DNA of 64,000 nt from Lunularia cruciata (GCA_948567375.1 OX419756.1:42448552-42512551), one strand, 5' to 3'. Shown: positions 34,750-46,009, numbered from the stretch's first letter. The notes: a model not told the origin generated them from the sequence alone. Numbers and translations: made by a program.

Positions 34750-36150
34750 CTGACTCCGTCTTGCTCTTCTTTGCTTCAAAGCGTGTGAGGCGAGTGCTGT
34801 TTGTCAGGTTCAGGATTATGTATTCATGGTGGGCTCCACGAGAATAGGACGGCAAAATTGCTGCCGTCGACCAAAGCTTCACATGTACGGGTCTATAGGT
34901 TCAGAACCTGAAGTTTACAGTACTATCCAGTCCAATCGTTGGCTTAAAATTCTACGTTTACATTGTCAAATTGTTTTGGAGTGTTCCTCGTCTGGGGTGA
35001 TCACGATCTGATAAACTTGCATCACGATGACAGTGGAAAATTAGAGTCCAAAGGGTACCACGGCCAAATTTTATTCTTTCACATGCGTGTTTCATTTGCA
35101 TCTAGCTGAATTTCAATTATAACATCCACATAGCAGGTCCTGGACGAATTGGGGTTCTTTGTAAATTATGCCCCCGGCAGGTTATGGAGCAAAGCAGATA
35201 ATAAAAGTGATTCTTTGGTGAATAAGCGGTGACGAAAAGAAAAAGGTTACAATGTTTAGTTTTATGGACACTCGCACAAAATTGATTCATGGGGATCAAT
35301 GATTTTCCGGGCAATATACTTGTGTTTGCCAAATATCTCCGCCACTTATCCGACGTTGAAAATACAAATTTTTTTTAACGGTTGCTATAATTATGTCGAT
35401 ATAAGTTGACGAATTGGCAACAACAACTGAAAACTCGAACTTTTATGAAGTATTGCAGGGTTAGATCAAGTGTCCGGTCCGAGAAAAAGGACTGACTTTC
35501 TCAAGATATGTGCCAGATAAACCTGAATTTCCTCATATGCAAATAGAAGGTGGCAGCAGCCCCGTCACGTTTGCAGGTTAATTTGCACATATGCCAGAAC
35601 TAAATTTACCCACCAACTGAGGCGATTGAAACTACCAAATTGAATGCACATTTCTCTGGATGTGTTTTTCTGCTGATCAAAAACATCCAAGTGACACGGC
35701 TATGTACCTTTCGGTTCAGTTCTGTTCTGTTCTGTTCAGTCCAGTTCAGGGCGACTGTGGCCGTTGAGTAGGATTTTGAGTTAGCATAACCTGGTGCGAA
35801 TTTGTATCTTGAGAAGCCTGTTATTTATCCCTGAATAGAGTTGAATTTATATCCTCTATCATCCTTACTTATTGTATATGAGACATCCTAGCACTCTGCT
35901 TTCAATTTCACTAGCGTAGATAGTCTTGACTGCACACAGCAATACTCCACTCACTATCACTCAAACGTTCCAAAGATAGGACGTAGCTTATTATTATAGG
36001 AGAACTTAACATGTTAGACCCTCAGGTCTCTCTTATGTATACATAAACATAAGCAGAGATGGTGTTTGTCAGAACCCTAAAAGTGAATGGCATCACTTTG
36101 CACCAAACTAGAAATTCCCATGTATGTTAAACACTTTCTATGCTTGGGTT
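34750..36150. other. Intergenic before the transposon nest
   Basis: No supported gene. Low-complexity CAGTTCTGTTCTGTTC repeats occur near 35716. TGTTAGACCCTCAGG at about 36012 resembles a copia LTR start, but no matching second LTR was found in the window. Confidence 0.3.
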
Positions 36151-36197
36151 TCTATTTCACTCCTCGGATTTGGTCTTTTACATTGGTATAAGAATAG

Positions 36198-36600
36198 AAA
36201 ATAGGAGAATGAAAACTCACATTGGGACATTTGAATGAGTGAAAACTCCGAATGCCTAGCATGAGCTTTGGCTTTGGTATTTATAGGTAGCATACAAAGC
36301 CCTTGAGAAGCTTCTCAAGAAGCTTCCTCCAGCCGCTTTCTTAGAGTGCAAGCCAAGTTAACTAGGAAGCTTCTCAAGAAGCTTTCTTCTAGAAGTCGTC
36401 TACTTGGCATGCAAGCTAAGCTAGTTGGAAGCTTCTAGAAGCTTTCTTCTAGAAGCTACTTACTTGAGGTGCAAGCTAAGCTAGCCGGGAAGCTTCCCAA
36501 GAAGCTTCCTAGATACTTCCAAAATATTCTAGGCTACTTTGTCTTATGTGCTACTACCTAAGCCCGACTAACTTTGTCATTAAACTCCATACATATGTTA
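36198..36600 (-). repeat. Inverted 5' LTR of G1
   Basis: Matches the reverse complement of the 3' LTR at 44226-44651, including the same GAAGCTTCTAGAAGCTT arrays and GAATGCCTAGCATGAGC. It directly abuts gag codons (TTTTGAAGCTACC at 36600), so the leader and gag start are deleted. Confidence 0.85.
36428..36440 (-). promoter_or_regulatory. Heat-shock-element array in the inverted LTR of G1
   Basis: GAAgcTTCtaGAA, a perfect three-unit nGAAnnTTCnnGAAn array, followed by further GAA/TTC units in the same module. Confidence 0.6.
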
Positions 36601-37190
36601 TTTTGAAGCTACCAATCTACAAGACGAGCGAAAATAGATTCTCTTGGCTTCTAGCCAATTGGATGGAGTAGCAAAGCTATGGTGGAGATTCCGAGTGGAG
36701 CGAGCCAAATGAAAAATGGTTACACAAATCTTGACATGGGCAGAATTCAAGAGCGCAATAATTAGTTCGTTCCAAGCTATAAATGCCACACGAGCTGCAT
36801 GGGATAAGTTGGCAAAGTTGAAATAGATTGGCTCTGTAAGAAGTTACATCATGCAATTCCAAAACACCATCATGCAAATTCCAGATATATCAGAAGGTGA
36901 AGCTCTGGATCGATTCGTGAGGGGCTTGAAGGCGAGAACCAAATCAGAGGTAACCATGCGAGAGCCACAACACTTGGAGGAAGCCATGTGGTTGGCGGAA
37001 CATTTTGATTCCTTGGTGGCAACAACTTGGTCTCGACCTCGACCTCCACAAAGCCTACCAATACACTACACACAAGTGGAAGAGCCAGCACCAATGGAGA
37101 TTGATGCAATTCATCAAAGACCACTTGGCACGGCAGATAGGGAGAAATTGTGACAAAATGGTGGTTGTTTTTATTGTTGCTATCGGGGAA
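36601..37190 (+). pseudogene. G1 gag, 5'-truncated
   Basis: Capsid-type retrotransposon gag: segments WAEFKSAIISSFQAINATRA, IGSVRSYIMQFQ, ISEGEALDRFVRGLKART and PQHLEEAMWLAEHFDSL, then the first half of a CCHC zinc knuckle (CFYC) at the 3' end. A TAG at 36834-36836 replaces a Gln codon. The second half of the knuckle lies beyond the 3.3-kb insertion, at about 40490. Confidence 0.75.
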
Positions 37191-40100
37191 TTTGTTTGGC
37201 CTCAAGAGTGCACCGGGCAATTGGCTGCTTGTGCTTAGTTTGTCTTTGTAGTAGGTGAATTAGAGTCCTTGTAGATTGACATCCTCTTCCTATTCAGGGT
37301 GTGTTGGGAAGTCTCAGCTCTGTAAGAATCTAGGGTTTTCTTTGTCTCATGAGGTTGGGTTTCTTGACGGTTTGTGTTTTTTATTGGCCTTCACAGAACA
37401 GGCTAGCTCACGCGGTTTCAGCTATGGTTTTGGGACTTGACGGTTCCTAGGAGACGTTGGAAATTTTTTTTAACGAACAACAACTAGTATTCTATTCAGC
37501 TCAACCCGGCCAGACTATTGGGTCAAACCATTCATATAGACGGACTGAGAGCTCCTAAAATGGAGCTTCCTCGATGCTAGTCATAGGTCAAACACACCAT
37601 CATCTCAGGATTTGTCATTCATAAAATTTTCAGATGCAAGGTTCACAAGATCGACAACCCAACCAATTCCAGTTCATACAGTGTCTGCACTAAATTATGA
37701 CAGAACTTCACTTCAGCTGGCGCTTCTCACACACACTCTGTTTGATAACAGTAAAGGTAACTCACACTCCGGACCTTTTCTTCACCTCCCAGTTGCACTC
37801 CCATCAATGTTTCCTTGCAAAAGTTTCTGTTATCAGCCAAGATCCTTCATGAAACGTTCTCAGCTCTCCCTTTAAAAAACTTCTATCAGCAGCTCAATGC
37901 ACAACTATCTTGGACCACCGTTCTCAAAGTCATGTGCCAGCATTAACTCCGTCTTTCATGTCACATGTCTGCTCATCAAGTTCAAAATTTTCTCCCTGGA
38001 GAGGAGAAAATTGTCATTGCCAATGGCCTCTCAAGGCATCTCTCTCTCTCTCTCCTTCCTCTATCTTGTCGCAGACCAGCCCAACAAATGCTTGAAACTA
38101 CCCTCTCTTTCAATCTCCCTACCAATTTGTGAAGCTCCACACTCAGCCGTACTGCCCTTCTCTAAACTTCTGTTGTCCAAGCATCAACTCCTAGGGAGCA
38201 TTCTTTCTGCAAACCCTTTCTCCTTCCTGAACCCTCTCTCAGCCCTACTAGTCTTGCAAATTTTCCTTTCTTGTCCAGCCTTCTCTCTCCTGCAAGGTCC
38301 TTCATTCTTTTGCAAAGAAACCCATTTTCTGCCTACACTGTCAAGGCCTTTGCTTTCCTACGAGAATTTCTCTCCTCTACCCTGCACACCTTGAAGGCAT
38401 ACTCCTTGCCATTTGTTCATCTGGCCACTGTCATGCTCAATAGCACTTTCGAAAGTTTTCTCTCTTCTTCTGTCATAGACCAAGCCCAAGCAACCTTTGA
38501 GAATCTCTCTTCAATAGTTCACTCCTGTCCAAACTCTCTCTACATTTTCAACAGCACATCCTCTACATTCAAAATTCATTCCATGTCCACCTCTTCACAA
38601 CAAACATTCTTCATTCAAAATTTGCTCTCCTATCAACATTATCACACAACTTTCAAAAATCTTCTCCTAGCCCTGTCACAGCCCTAAGGCATCCCAAAAA
38701 TTCCTCTCTCACCCTACAAGACTCTCTCTCAACTCTCAAAAACCTTCCTCTCCTATCACAGCCCTAAGGCATTTCGAAATTCTCCTCTGGCCTGCAACAC
38801 TCTCATTCAACTTTCAAAAATCTTCTCCTGGCCCTGTCATAGCTCTAAGGCATCTCAAAAAATTCCTCTCTAGCCCTGCAAGACTCTCTCTCAACTCTCT
38901 AAAACCTTCCTATCCTGTCACAGCCCTAAGGCATTTCAAAATTCTCCTCTGGCCTGCAACACTCTCATTCAACTTTTGAAAATCTTCTCCTGGCCCTGTC
39001 ACAGCCCTAAAGCATTTCAAAATTCTCCTCTAGCCTGCAACACTCTCATTCAACTTTCAAAAATCTTCTCTTGGCCATGTCACAACCCTAAGGAATCTCA
39101 AAAATTCCTCTCTAGCCATGCAAGACTCTCTCTTAGTTCTCAAAAACCTTCCTCTCCTGTCACAGCCCTAAGGCATTTGAAATTCTCCTCTGGCCCTGCA
39201 ACACTCTCATTCAACTTTCAAAATCTTCTCTTGGCCCTGTGTCAGCCCTAAGGCATCTTGAAAAATTCCTCTCTGGCCCTACAAGACTCTCTCTCAACTC
39301 TTGAAAACTTTCCTCTCCTATCACAGCCCTAAGGTATTTCGAAAATTCCTCTCTGGCCTTGCAAGACTCTCTCTCAACCCTCAAAAACCTTCCTCTCTTG
39401 TCATAGCCTTAAGGCATTTTGAAAATTCCTCTTTGGCCCTGCAAGACTCTCTTTCAACTCTCAAAAACCTTCGTCTCTTGTCACAACCCTAAGGCATTTC
39501 AAAAATTCCTCTTTGGCCCTGCAAGACTCTCTCTCTCAACTCTCAAAAACCTTCCTCTCTTGTCACAGCCCTCAGGCATTTTGGAATTCTTCTCTGGCCT
39601 GCAACACTCTCATTCAACTTTCAAAAATCTTCTCCTAGCCCTATCACAGCCCTAAGGCATCTCGAAAAATTCCTCTCTGGCCCTGCAAGGCTCTCTCTCA
39701 ACTCTTGAAAACCTTCCTCTCTTATCACAACCCTAAGGCATTTCAAAAATTCCTCTCTAGCCCTACAAGACTCTCTCTCAACTCTCAAAAACCTTCCTCT
39801 CCTGTCACAACCCTAAGGCATTTTGAAAATTCCTCTCTGGCCTTGCAAGACTCTCTCTCAACTCTCAAAAACCTTCCTCTCCTATCACAACCCTAAGGCA
39901 TTTCAAAAATTCCTCTCTGGCCCTGCAAGACTCTCTCTAAACTCTCAAAAACCTTCCTCTCCTGTCATAGCTCTAAGGCATTTCAAAGATTCCTCTCTGG
40001 CCCTGCAAGACTCTCTCTCAACTCTCTCAAACCTTCCTCTTGTGTCACAGCCCTAAGGCATTTCTTGAAAAATCCATATCTAGCCTTGTTCCTTCTCTAA

Positions 40101-40490
40101 GCAGACTTGTCTCCTCCTCCCAAAACTTTCCTTTCTTCTTCTACCTTTCTCTCAAAGCCTCACCTTTTCACAATTCCCCAAAATCATCTGCTACTACCCC
40201 TAATTAAAATAGTCTTGAGATCCCAAAAACATAACCCCAATAACAAACTTCCCAATAACAAACTCCTGCGCTTAAGTGACATGCTAATAAACCCCAAGCT
40301 TATGTAACCTTAAAGAAAATCCACCACTCAATTTCCTCCCTCCCTTAACACAAGAGAAAATCCTTGAGCTTACAAGAACACAAACAAATATCGATTTCAC
40401 CATAACATAAACTCTTGAGTTCAATAACATGGAAACTCACACCAAATGGCACCAATACTACGTGTAGATTATTTTCCCAATAGCATCACC
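37190..40490. mobile_element. 3.3-kb foreign insertion inside G1 gag, ends unclear
   Basis: Alignment with element G2, where gag and protease are adjacent, shows that G1 leaves the shared sequence at about 37190 (GTTGCTATCGGGG) and rejoins it at about 40490 (AATTGGGGCATCAC), splitting the zinc-knuckle codons. The insert has no recognisable protein. A 165-codon frame at 37897-38394 is hydrophobic and Ser-rich with no family match. It contains an 18-unit minisatellite. No clear terminal repeats, so its class is unknown. Confidence 0.7.
38680..40070 (+). repeat. Minisatellite, about 81-bp unit, 18 repeats of the CCCTAAGG box
   Basis: Pyrimidine-rich tandem array. Two unit types alternate irregularly: type A (AATTCCTCTCTGGCCCTGCA, then AGACTCTCTCTCAACTC) and type B (TTCTCCTCTGGCCTGCAACA, then CTCTCATTCAACTTTC). 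Each unit ends in CACAGCCCTAAGGCAT or a one-base variant. Type A dominates the right half. Confidence 0.9.
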
Positions 40491-40626
40491 AATTGGGGCA
40501 TCACATTGCTGAATGTCCACTCAAGAATGGATGACCTCAACAAGTTGCCTAAGTGGAGGTTGTGGAGCAAAATGATCAAGGAAACAAGGAATCCCAAAAG
40601 GAGAATTTGAGCCGCCTATTGGGAGC

Positions 40627-40990
40627 TTGATTAGTTCCAATGGGATTGAAGGCTCGACCTACGCAAGTTTGCTTCACTTGCAAGGTATGATATCTAATCG
40701 GGGTTATAGGATTTTGGTTGATTCTGGAAGTTCAGAGAATTGCATGTCTATGCAAGTAGCAAAGGAATTGGGTATTCCTATCAAGCCAGTGATTGGAAGT
40801 AGTTTGATGATGGCGGATGGTAGAAAGGGTTTTGCATTCTACACCTTGCATCTTGTTACTTCAAGATTAGGAAGGAGTATTTGGAGTGTATGAGGTTTGT
40901 AGTTGCACCTCTACACTATGATATCATTCTAGGTCTACCTTGGCTTGAACGTCATAAGGTTCAATTTGATTGGATCCGACGCCAAACTCA
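40627..40990 (+). pseudogene. G1 retropepsin (protease)
   Basis: ILVDSGSSENCMS carries the intact aspartic-protease D-S-G triad, and the flap/second-strand region PLHYDIILGLPWL follows after a one-base frameshift near 40860. The neighbouring G2 copy has lost the DSG. Confidence 0.75.
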
Positions 40991-41060
40991 AGTACAACAC
41001 CAAGATAGGAATTTCTGATTAGGTTGTCTGGCACCTCTGAGTAAGACACCTAAGAATAGT

Positions 41061-41240
41061 CAGTCCCAAGATGGGAAGTTTGTCAAGAAGGTAGCCATAG
41101 AGCGAACCTTGAAGGAAGTGGAGTCCCAAGATGGGAAGTTTGCCAAGAAGGTAACCATGGAGCAAGCTTGGAAGAGAGATGAGTCCCTAGAAGGGAAGTT
41201 TGTTAGTAAAGCAGCCATAGAGCAAGCTTTAGAGGAAGAT
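41061..41240 (+). repeat. Three 60-bp repeats in the protease-RT linker
   Basis: Three 20-residue units of the form SQDGKFxKKVxxEQxxKxxE, with the third beginning SLEGKF. The G2 copy retains the same three units at about 53290-53480 (minus), so the repeat predates their split. Confidence 0.8.
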
Positions 41241-41288
41241 GGGTATGTATTTGCGGTGTAGATCAAGCAGATTGCACAAGACCAATCT

Positions 41289-42902
41289 GTGGAGGACCGA
41301 GAGCCTCATCAGGTAATGGTTGATTGGATAGTTAAGAAGTTTTTGGATGTGTTTCCGGATGATCTTCCAAAGAGATTACCCTCCGATCAAGGTATGCCCT
41401 TCAAGATCGAGTTATTGCCAAGGAGTACTCCAGTGAGTAGACCGATCTATCGGCTCTCACCAAAGGAGTTGGAGGAGTTGCAAACAACACTTATAGAGTT
41501 GTTGGAGAAGGATTTCATACAACATAGTACCTCTCCTTGGGGAGCACCGGTACTATTTGTTCCAAAGAAGGATGGAGGACTTCATTTTTGTATTGATTAT
41601 CATGGGCTCAATAAGCAAACCATGAAGAATGCATATCCCTTGCCTCGGATTGATGACTTGCTTGATCAACTAAGTGGAGCATGTTACTTTTCTAAGTTGG
41701 ATCGTTGTAGTGGCTATTGGCAAATTCCGATTGGTAGAGAAGATGTGCAAAAGACTACCTTTTGCACAAGGTATGGGCATTTCGAGTGGAGAGTTTTACC
41801 TCTCAGACTCACTAATGCTCGAGTAGTCTTCATGGATCAGATGCATCGGGTGTTGGATGGACTATTGGATTGGTCAGTGGTGGTGTTCTTGGATGATATC
41901 TTAATCTATAGCAAGACGGAGGAAGAATACATGAATCATGTGCAAGAAGTACTAAGACAACTACAATAATGGAAATTTTACTCCAAGAAGTCGAAGCGTG
42001 CCTTTTGGCAGAAGGAGGTTACCTTCTTGGGTCATAAGATCTCCTTAGAGGGGATCAAGATGGAAGAAGAGAAGATCAAGGCCATTAGTAATTGGCCTAC
42101 CCTGAAGGATGCTATAGAAGTACGGGCATTCAATGGATTGGCCAATTTTTACCAGCGGTCCATCCATTATTATGCTCATGTGGCTGCACCATTGACTGAC
42201 CTCTTGGGAAAGAACTCGAGCTTCTAGTGGAACACCAAGCATGAAGAAGCATTCCAGAAGTTGAAATATATGGTGTCTTCAAGACACATTCTTCAACCAT
42301 ATGATCCTCAACTACCTTGTGTGGTTGATTTTGATGCTTCTAACTTTGCAATTGGAGTTGTGTTGCAACAAGAATTCCCAGATGGACTACATCCCATTGC
42401 CTTTGTGTCTTGCCGACTAAATATAGTTGAAAGAAATTACTCTGCTCGAGATCGGGAACAACTTACAATGGTATATGCCACCAAGGTACGGAGGCATTAT
42501 TTCTTGGGGAAACAAGTGATCATGCAAACTGATCACAAGCCATTGTTGCAGACCTTACACCTTGAGCACATGAAGAGTCGACATCATCAATGGGAAGAGC
42601 AACTCCAATTGTTTGACATCAAACTTGAGTACAAACCAGGTCGGTTCAATGACATCCCTGATGCTCTATCACAACGACCTGATTTGAAGTCTCTTCCTCT
42701 CATCACGGCAACAATTACGACGGTGTCAATTGACCCCAAGATCCATATTGAGTTTTGGTTAGCTCTACAACAAGATCCCTTCTTCCAAATGGTACACGGT
42801 TGTCTAACAATAGGTGACAAGGAGTACAACACCTTCTCCTTCAAGGAAGGCCTTTTGTTCCATGAGGACCGGATCTATGTTCCAGCCAAAGGTGATCTTT
42901 GA
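41289..42902 (+). pseudogene. G1 reverse transcriptase and RNase H
   Basis: RT landmarks in one frame: [40 protein letters not shown], and the catalytic FLDDILIYS (YxDD type). The RNase H region follows with VDFDASNFAIGVVLQQ, NYSARDREQL and QTDHKPLL. Two internal stops (TAA 41967, TAG 42225) and TGA at 42900 interrupt the frame; each sits where a Gln, Gln or Arg codon is expected. Confidence 0.85.
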
Positions 42903-43751
42903 CTTGTGCGCTTTCAAGAAGCCCATGATTTACCCATCGCTGGTCACATGGGTATGGACAAGATCTTGGCTACCCTCTAACATCAATGGTGGTGGCCCAA
43001 CATGATATGAGATGTTCAAGAATTTGTCCAATCGTGTGAGAGCTGCCAACGTAACAAGGCCAAAAACCAAAAGCCGAGTGGACTCCTTCAACCGCTTGCC
43101 ATTCCATCAGCTCGTTGGGAGCATGTGAGCTTGGATCTAATCACATCCTTGCCAAAGACAAAACAAGGACACACCGCCATCATGGTGTTTGTGGATAAGC
43201 TTAGTAAGCAAATCCACTTGGTACCAACCTGTGATATCATGGATGCTCCAACCTTAGCGCAAATCTACTTCAACAATGTCTTCAAGCATCATGGGATGCC
43301 ACGCGTACTCATCTCCAATCGTGATCCTCAATTTACCGGGAAGTTTTGGCAAGCACTCTTTCAGATACTCGGCACCAAGCTTGCTTTGTCCACGGCCTAT
43401 CATTATCAAACTGATGGACAAACCAAATGTGCAAATCGTACATTGGAAGATGTGTTGCATGCCTTCGTCAATGTCCACCATACCAATTGGGATGAATGTC
43501 TTGCCGCTGCAGAATTTGCCTACAACAATTCCAAACAGGCAAGCACCGAATTCTCTCCTTTCTTTCTCAATTTTGGCCAAGATCCGCTTGTTCCAGGTTC
43601 TCTTCTTGCTCCTCTTCCATCTCAAGTTCCTCATATTTCCACATTCTTGACCACTATATCCCAATCTCTCCAAGAAGCCAAGTCTCACTTCCTTGTTGCT
43701 CAGAATCACCAAAAACAATATGCGGACCACCATTGTTGTGATCTCACCTTT
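42903..43751 (+). pseudogene. G1 integrase
   Basis: HHCC finger (HDLPIAGHMGMDK ... SCESCQRNK), then the catalytic core: D in SLDLITSLPK, D in SNRDPQFTGKFW and E in NRTLEDVLHAF. Stops at 42978 (TAA) and 43008 (TGA) replace Gln and Arg codons in the HQWWWPNM..DVQEF segment; TAA at 43752 ends this block. Same frame as RT. Confidence 0.85.
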
Positions 43752-43754
43752 TAA

Positions 43755-44171
43755 GTTGGTGATAAAGTCATGCTATCCTCTAGTAACCTCCCTCTCCCAC
43801 TTGATACCCAAGTTTGTAAAATTGCCCTTAATTGGATAGGACCCTTTGATATCACCCAAATTGTCTCTCCTGTTGCTTATCGACTTGCCTTGCCTTGTCA
43901 CATGCGTATCCATCTTGTCTTTCATATTTCCAAGTTGAAACCCTTTGTTCCTAACCCCTCTTCCTTTTCCTCTCGAGTCCAACCTCCCACTCTTCATGTC
44001 CCTATCAATGATCATGAGGAGTACAAAGTTGATCATATCCTTGCGTGTCACCATATTCAATGAGGCCGTTGTCAACATACGGAGTACAAGGTCCTTTGGA
44101 AAGGGTATCCCCTTCATGATGCCACTTGGGAGCCTCTTTCTCACCTCCAAAATGCACAAATGGCCATCTAG
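43755..44171 (+). pseudogene. G1 integrase C-terminus and chromodomain
   Basis: GPFDITQIVSPVAYRLALP and HLVFHISKLKPF form the GPY/F-type module. HEEYKVDHILACH followed, after a TGA at 44061, by TEYKVLWKGYPLHDATWEPL is a chromodomain with the aromatic W and the WEP motif. TAG at 44169 replaces a Gln codon. The chromodomain places G1 among chromoviruses, which target marked chromatin. Confidence 0.85.
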
Positions 44172-44209
44172 GAATTCGAAGCTTCACTAGGGATGAGGAT
44201 GTCACCAAC

Positions 44210-44225
44210 TAGCGGCAGGGGAATA
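44210..44225 (+). other. G1 polypurine tract
   Basis: GCGGCAGGGGAATA immediately precedes the TGTAACAATATGG start of the LTR; the standard position for plus-strand priming. Confidence 0.75.
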
Positions 44226-44651
44226 TGTAACAATATGGAGTTTAGCAACAAAGTTAGTCGGGCTTAAGAAGTAGCACATAAGACAAAGTAGCCTAGAATA
44301 TTCTGGAAGTATCTAGGAAGCTTCTTGGGAAGCTTCTTGGCTAGCTTAGCTTGCACCTCAAGTAAGTAGCTTCTAGAAGAAAGCTTCTAGAAGCTTCCAA
44401 CTAGCTTAGCTTGCACGGCAAGTAGGCGGCTTCTAGAAGGAAGCTTCTTGAGAAGCTTCCTAGTTAACTTGGCTTGCACTCTAAGAAAGCGGCTTGAAGA
44501 AGCTTCTTGAGAAGCTTCTCAAGGGCCTTGTATGCTACCTATAAATACCAAAGCCAAAGCTCATGCTAGGCATTTGGAGTTTTCCCTCATTCAAATGTCC
44601 CAATGTGAGTTTCCATTCTCCTATTTCTCTCCTTGGATTCCGTCTTTTACA
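44226..44651 (+). repeat. 3' LTR of G1
   Basis: 426 bp, TGTAACAATATGG ... GTCTTTTACA (TG...CA). Contains about three copies of a 65-70-bp module (CTAGCTTAGCTTGCAC plus GAAGCTTC clusters) and a TATA box CTATAAATACC at about 44540. Confidence 0.9.
44371..44397 (+). promoter_or_regulatory. Heat-shock-element array in the 3' LTR of G1
   Basis: TTCtaGAA at 44371-44378 and TTCtaGAAgcTTC at 44385-44397, a perfect three-unit HSE, about 145 bp upstream of the LTR TATA box. Confidence 0.65.
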
Positions 44652-45564
44652 GATGAGGCACAGAGGGCATGCAGATTACAGTCATTTAGTAGTCTTTGGA
44701 TGTAATGCATATCCTTTGATACCCAAGGATAGTAGATCCAAGCTAGATCTTACTTCCAAGAAATGTATTTTTCTTGGCAGAGTGGTGTGAAGGGTTACAT
44801 GTTGTGGGATCCACTCACCTATAAATTGATTGTTAGTAGAAATGTTTAGTTCAATGAGTTTAGATCATCGACCGAGGGGGAGAAAGCTTTGGCTCCTCAT
44901 ACCTACAAGGTAAATCTCCTCTAAATGTTGTTGAGGGGGAGATTAATTATGATGGTTTTCATGATGAGTCACAAGGAGGTGCTCCCATAGAGGAACAAGT
45001 TCCCTAAATTGAGGAATTACAAGGGCGTGAGGAGACTGATGAACCTTGATACTTGTCAACACAAGAAGATCAAGCAAAGTCATCAACAAGTAGGATGTCT
45101 AGATGCTGTATTTGTGCTCCTGAACAATTTGGAAAATAGGTTGATTCAACACAATTAGGAGATGAGGATAGATCTCTTGATGATGATGATGGTATGACTT
45201 TGATCTTGGAAGAAAGGGAACCTTCTTCACACAATGAGGCTCTAGCTTTGATGGACAAGCAAGAGTGGAATTCAACAATGCAAAGAGAGATGCAATCATT
45301 GATTGACAACAAGACTTGGGAGTTAGTGAAGCTTCCAAAACATCAACAACTAGTGGACAATAAGTGGGTTTACAAATTGAAAGATAGCCCCATTGATGGA
45401 GAAAAGAAGATCTACAAGGCCAGGTTGGTAGCCAAGGGCTTCACACAAGAAAAATGTGTGGATTACATGAGGTCTACTCTCTAGTTGCTAAGTATGCCAC
45501 TATTTGCTTATTGTGTGTACTTGTGACTTACTTTGGTCTTATCTTAGATCAAATAGATGCCATT
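44652..45564 (+). mobile_element. Ty1/copia element, left part (integrase C-terminus to start of RT)
   Basis: Plus-strand copia pol: DYSHLVVFGCNAYPLIPKD and LTSKKCIFLGRV (integrase C-terminal region), then the RT start WNSTMQREMQSLIDNKTWEL, VDNKWVYKLKDSP and YKARLVAKGFTQ, then decayed sequence to LDQIDAI. Several stops. At 45564 it is cut by G2, and the reading frame resumes at 63304. Confidence 0.85.
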
Positions 45565-45988
45565 TGTAAAAGACCAAGACCAAGGAGAGAAAGAAGAGAA
45601 TGGAAACTTCTATTAGGACACTTGAATATTGAAAACTCCAAATGCCTAGCATGAGCTTTGGCTCTAGAATTTATAGGGATCATACAAGGCTCTTGGGAAG
45701 CTTCTCAAGAAGCTTCCTTGAGCTGCTTTCTTGGAGTGCAAGCCAAGTTAATTGGGAAGCTTCTCAATAAGCTTCCTTCTAGGAGCTGCTTACTTGGTGT
45801 GCAAGCTAGAAACTTGGAAACTTCTAGAAACTTCCTTCTAGAGGCTACCTACTTGGAGTGCAAGCTAAGCTAGCCGGGAAGTTTCCCAAGAAGCTTCCTA
45901 GATACTTTTGGAATATTTTAGGCTATTTTGTCTTATTTTTTACTTCATTAGCCCTACTAACTTTGTTGTTAAACTCTATATTGTTACA
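45565..45988 (-). repeat. 3' LTR of G2
   Basis: 424 bp, in window orientation TGTAAAAGACC ... ATTGTTACA; followed at once by TATTCCCCC, the reverse complement of a polypurine tract. Confidence 0.9.
45817..45834 (-). promoter_or_regulatory. Heat-shock-element array in the 3' LTR of G2
   Basis: GAAacTTCtaGAAacTTC: four perfect alternating HSE units. Spacer bases differ from the other LTRs (ac instead of gc) while the GAA/TTC units are kept. Confidence 0.65.
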
Positions 45989-46009
45989 TATTCCCCCAAT
46001 GCTAGTTGA

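Larger units (their letters stand above)
36151..44651 (+). mobile_element. Ty3/gypsy chromovirus G1, rearranged at its 5' end
   Basis: Order on the plus strand: a 32-bp remnant of an LTR end (ending GGTCTTTTACA at 36182) followed by a PBS-like TTGGTATAAG; an inverted LTR (36198-36600); gag lacking its 5' part (from 36601); a foreign 3.3-kb insertion (about 37190-40490); protease; three 60-bp linker repeats; reverse transcriptase, RNase H, integrase and chromodomain in one frame; polypurine tract; and 3' LTR (44226-44651). Non-autonomous now because of nonsense changes, but the pol frame has no visible indels from 41289 to 44171. Protein features are typical of plant chromoviruses. The right flank is copia sequence, so G1 probably inserted into the copia element. 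Confidence 0.85.

Noticed and set aside
36012-36182. Copia 5' LTR starting TGTTAGACCC
   Set aside because: No matching second LTR in the window, and the last 32 bases match the gypsy G1 LTR end instead.
37897-38394. 165-codon frame in the 3.3-kb insertion
   Set aside because: Ser/Leu-rich translation of a pyrimidine-rich strand, no start context or family; kept only as part of the insertion.
38976-40056. Series of 60-90-codon frames with similar proteins
   Set aside because: They are translations of the 81-bp minisatellite units, not genes.
38680-40070. CRISPR-like array
   Set aside because: Repeats are contiguous tandem units without unique spacers, in a eukaryotic genome.
43254-43733. 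Minus-strand 159-codon frame within G1 integrase
   Set aside because: Antisense shadow of the integrase frame, which has the catalytic motifs.
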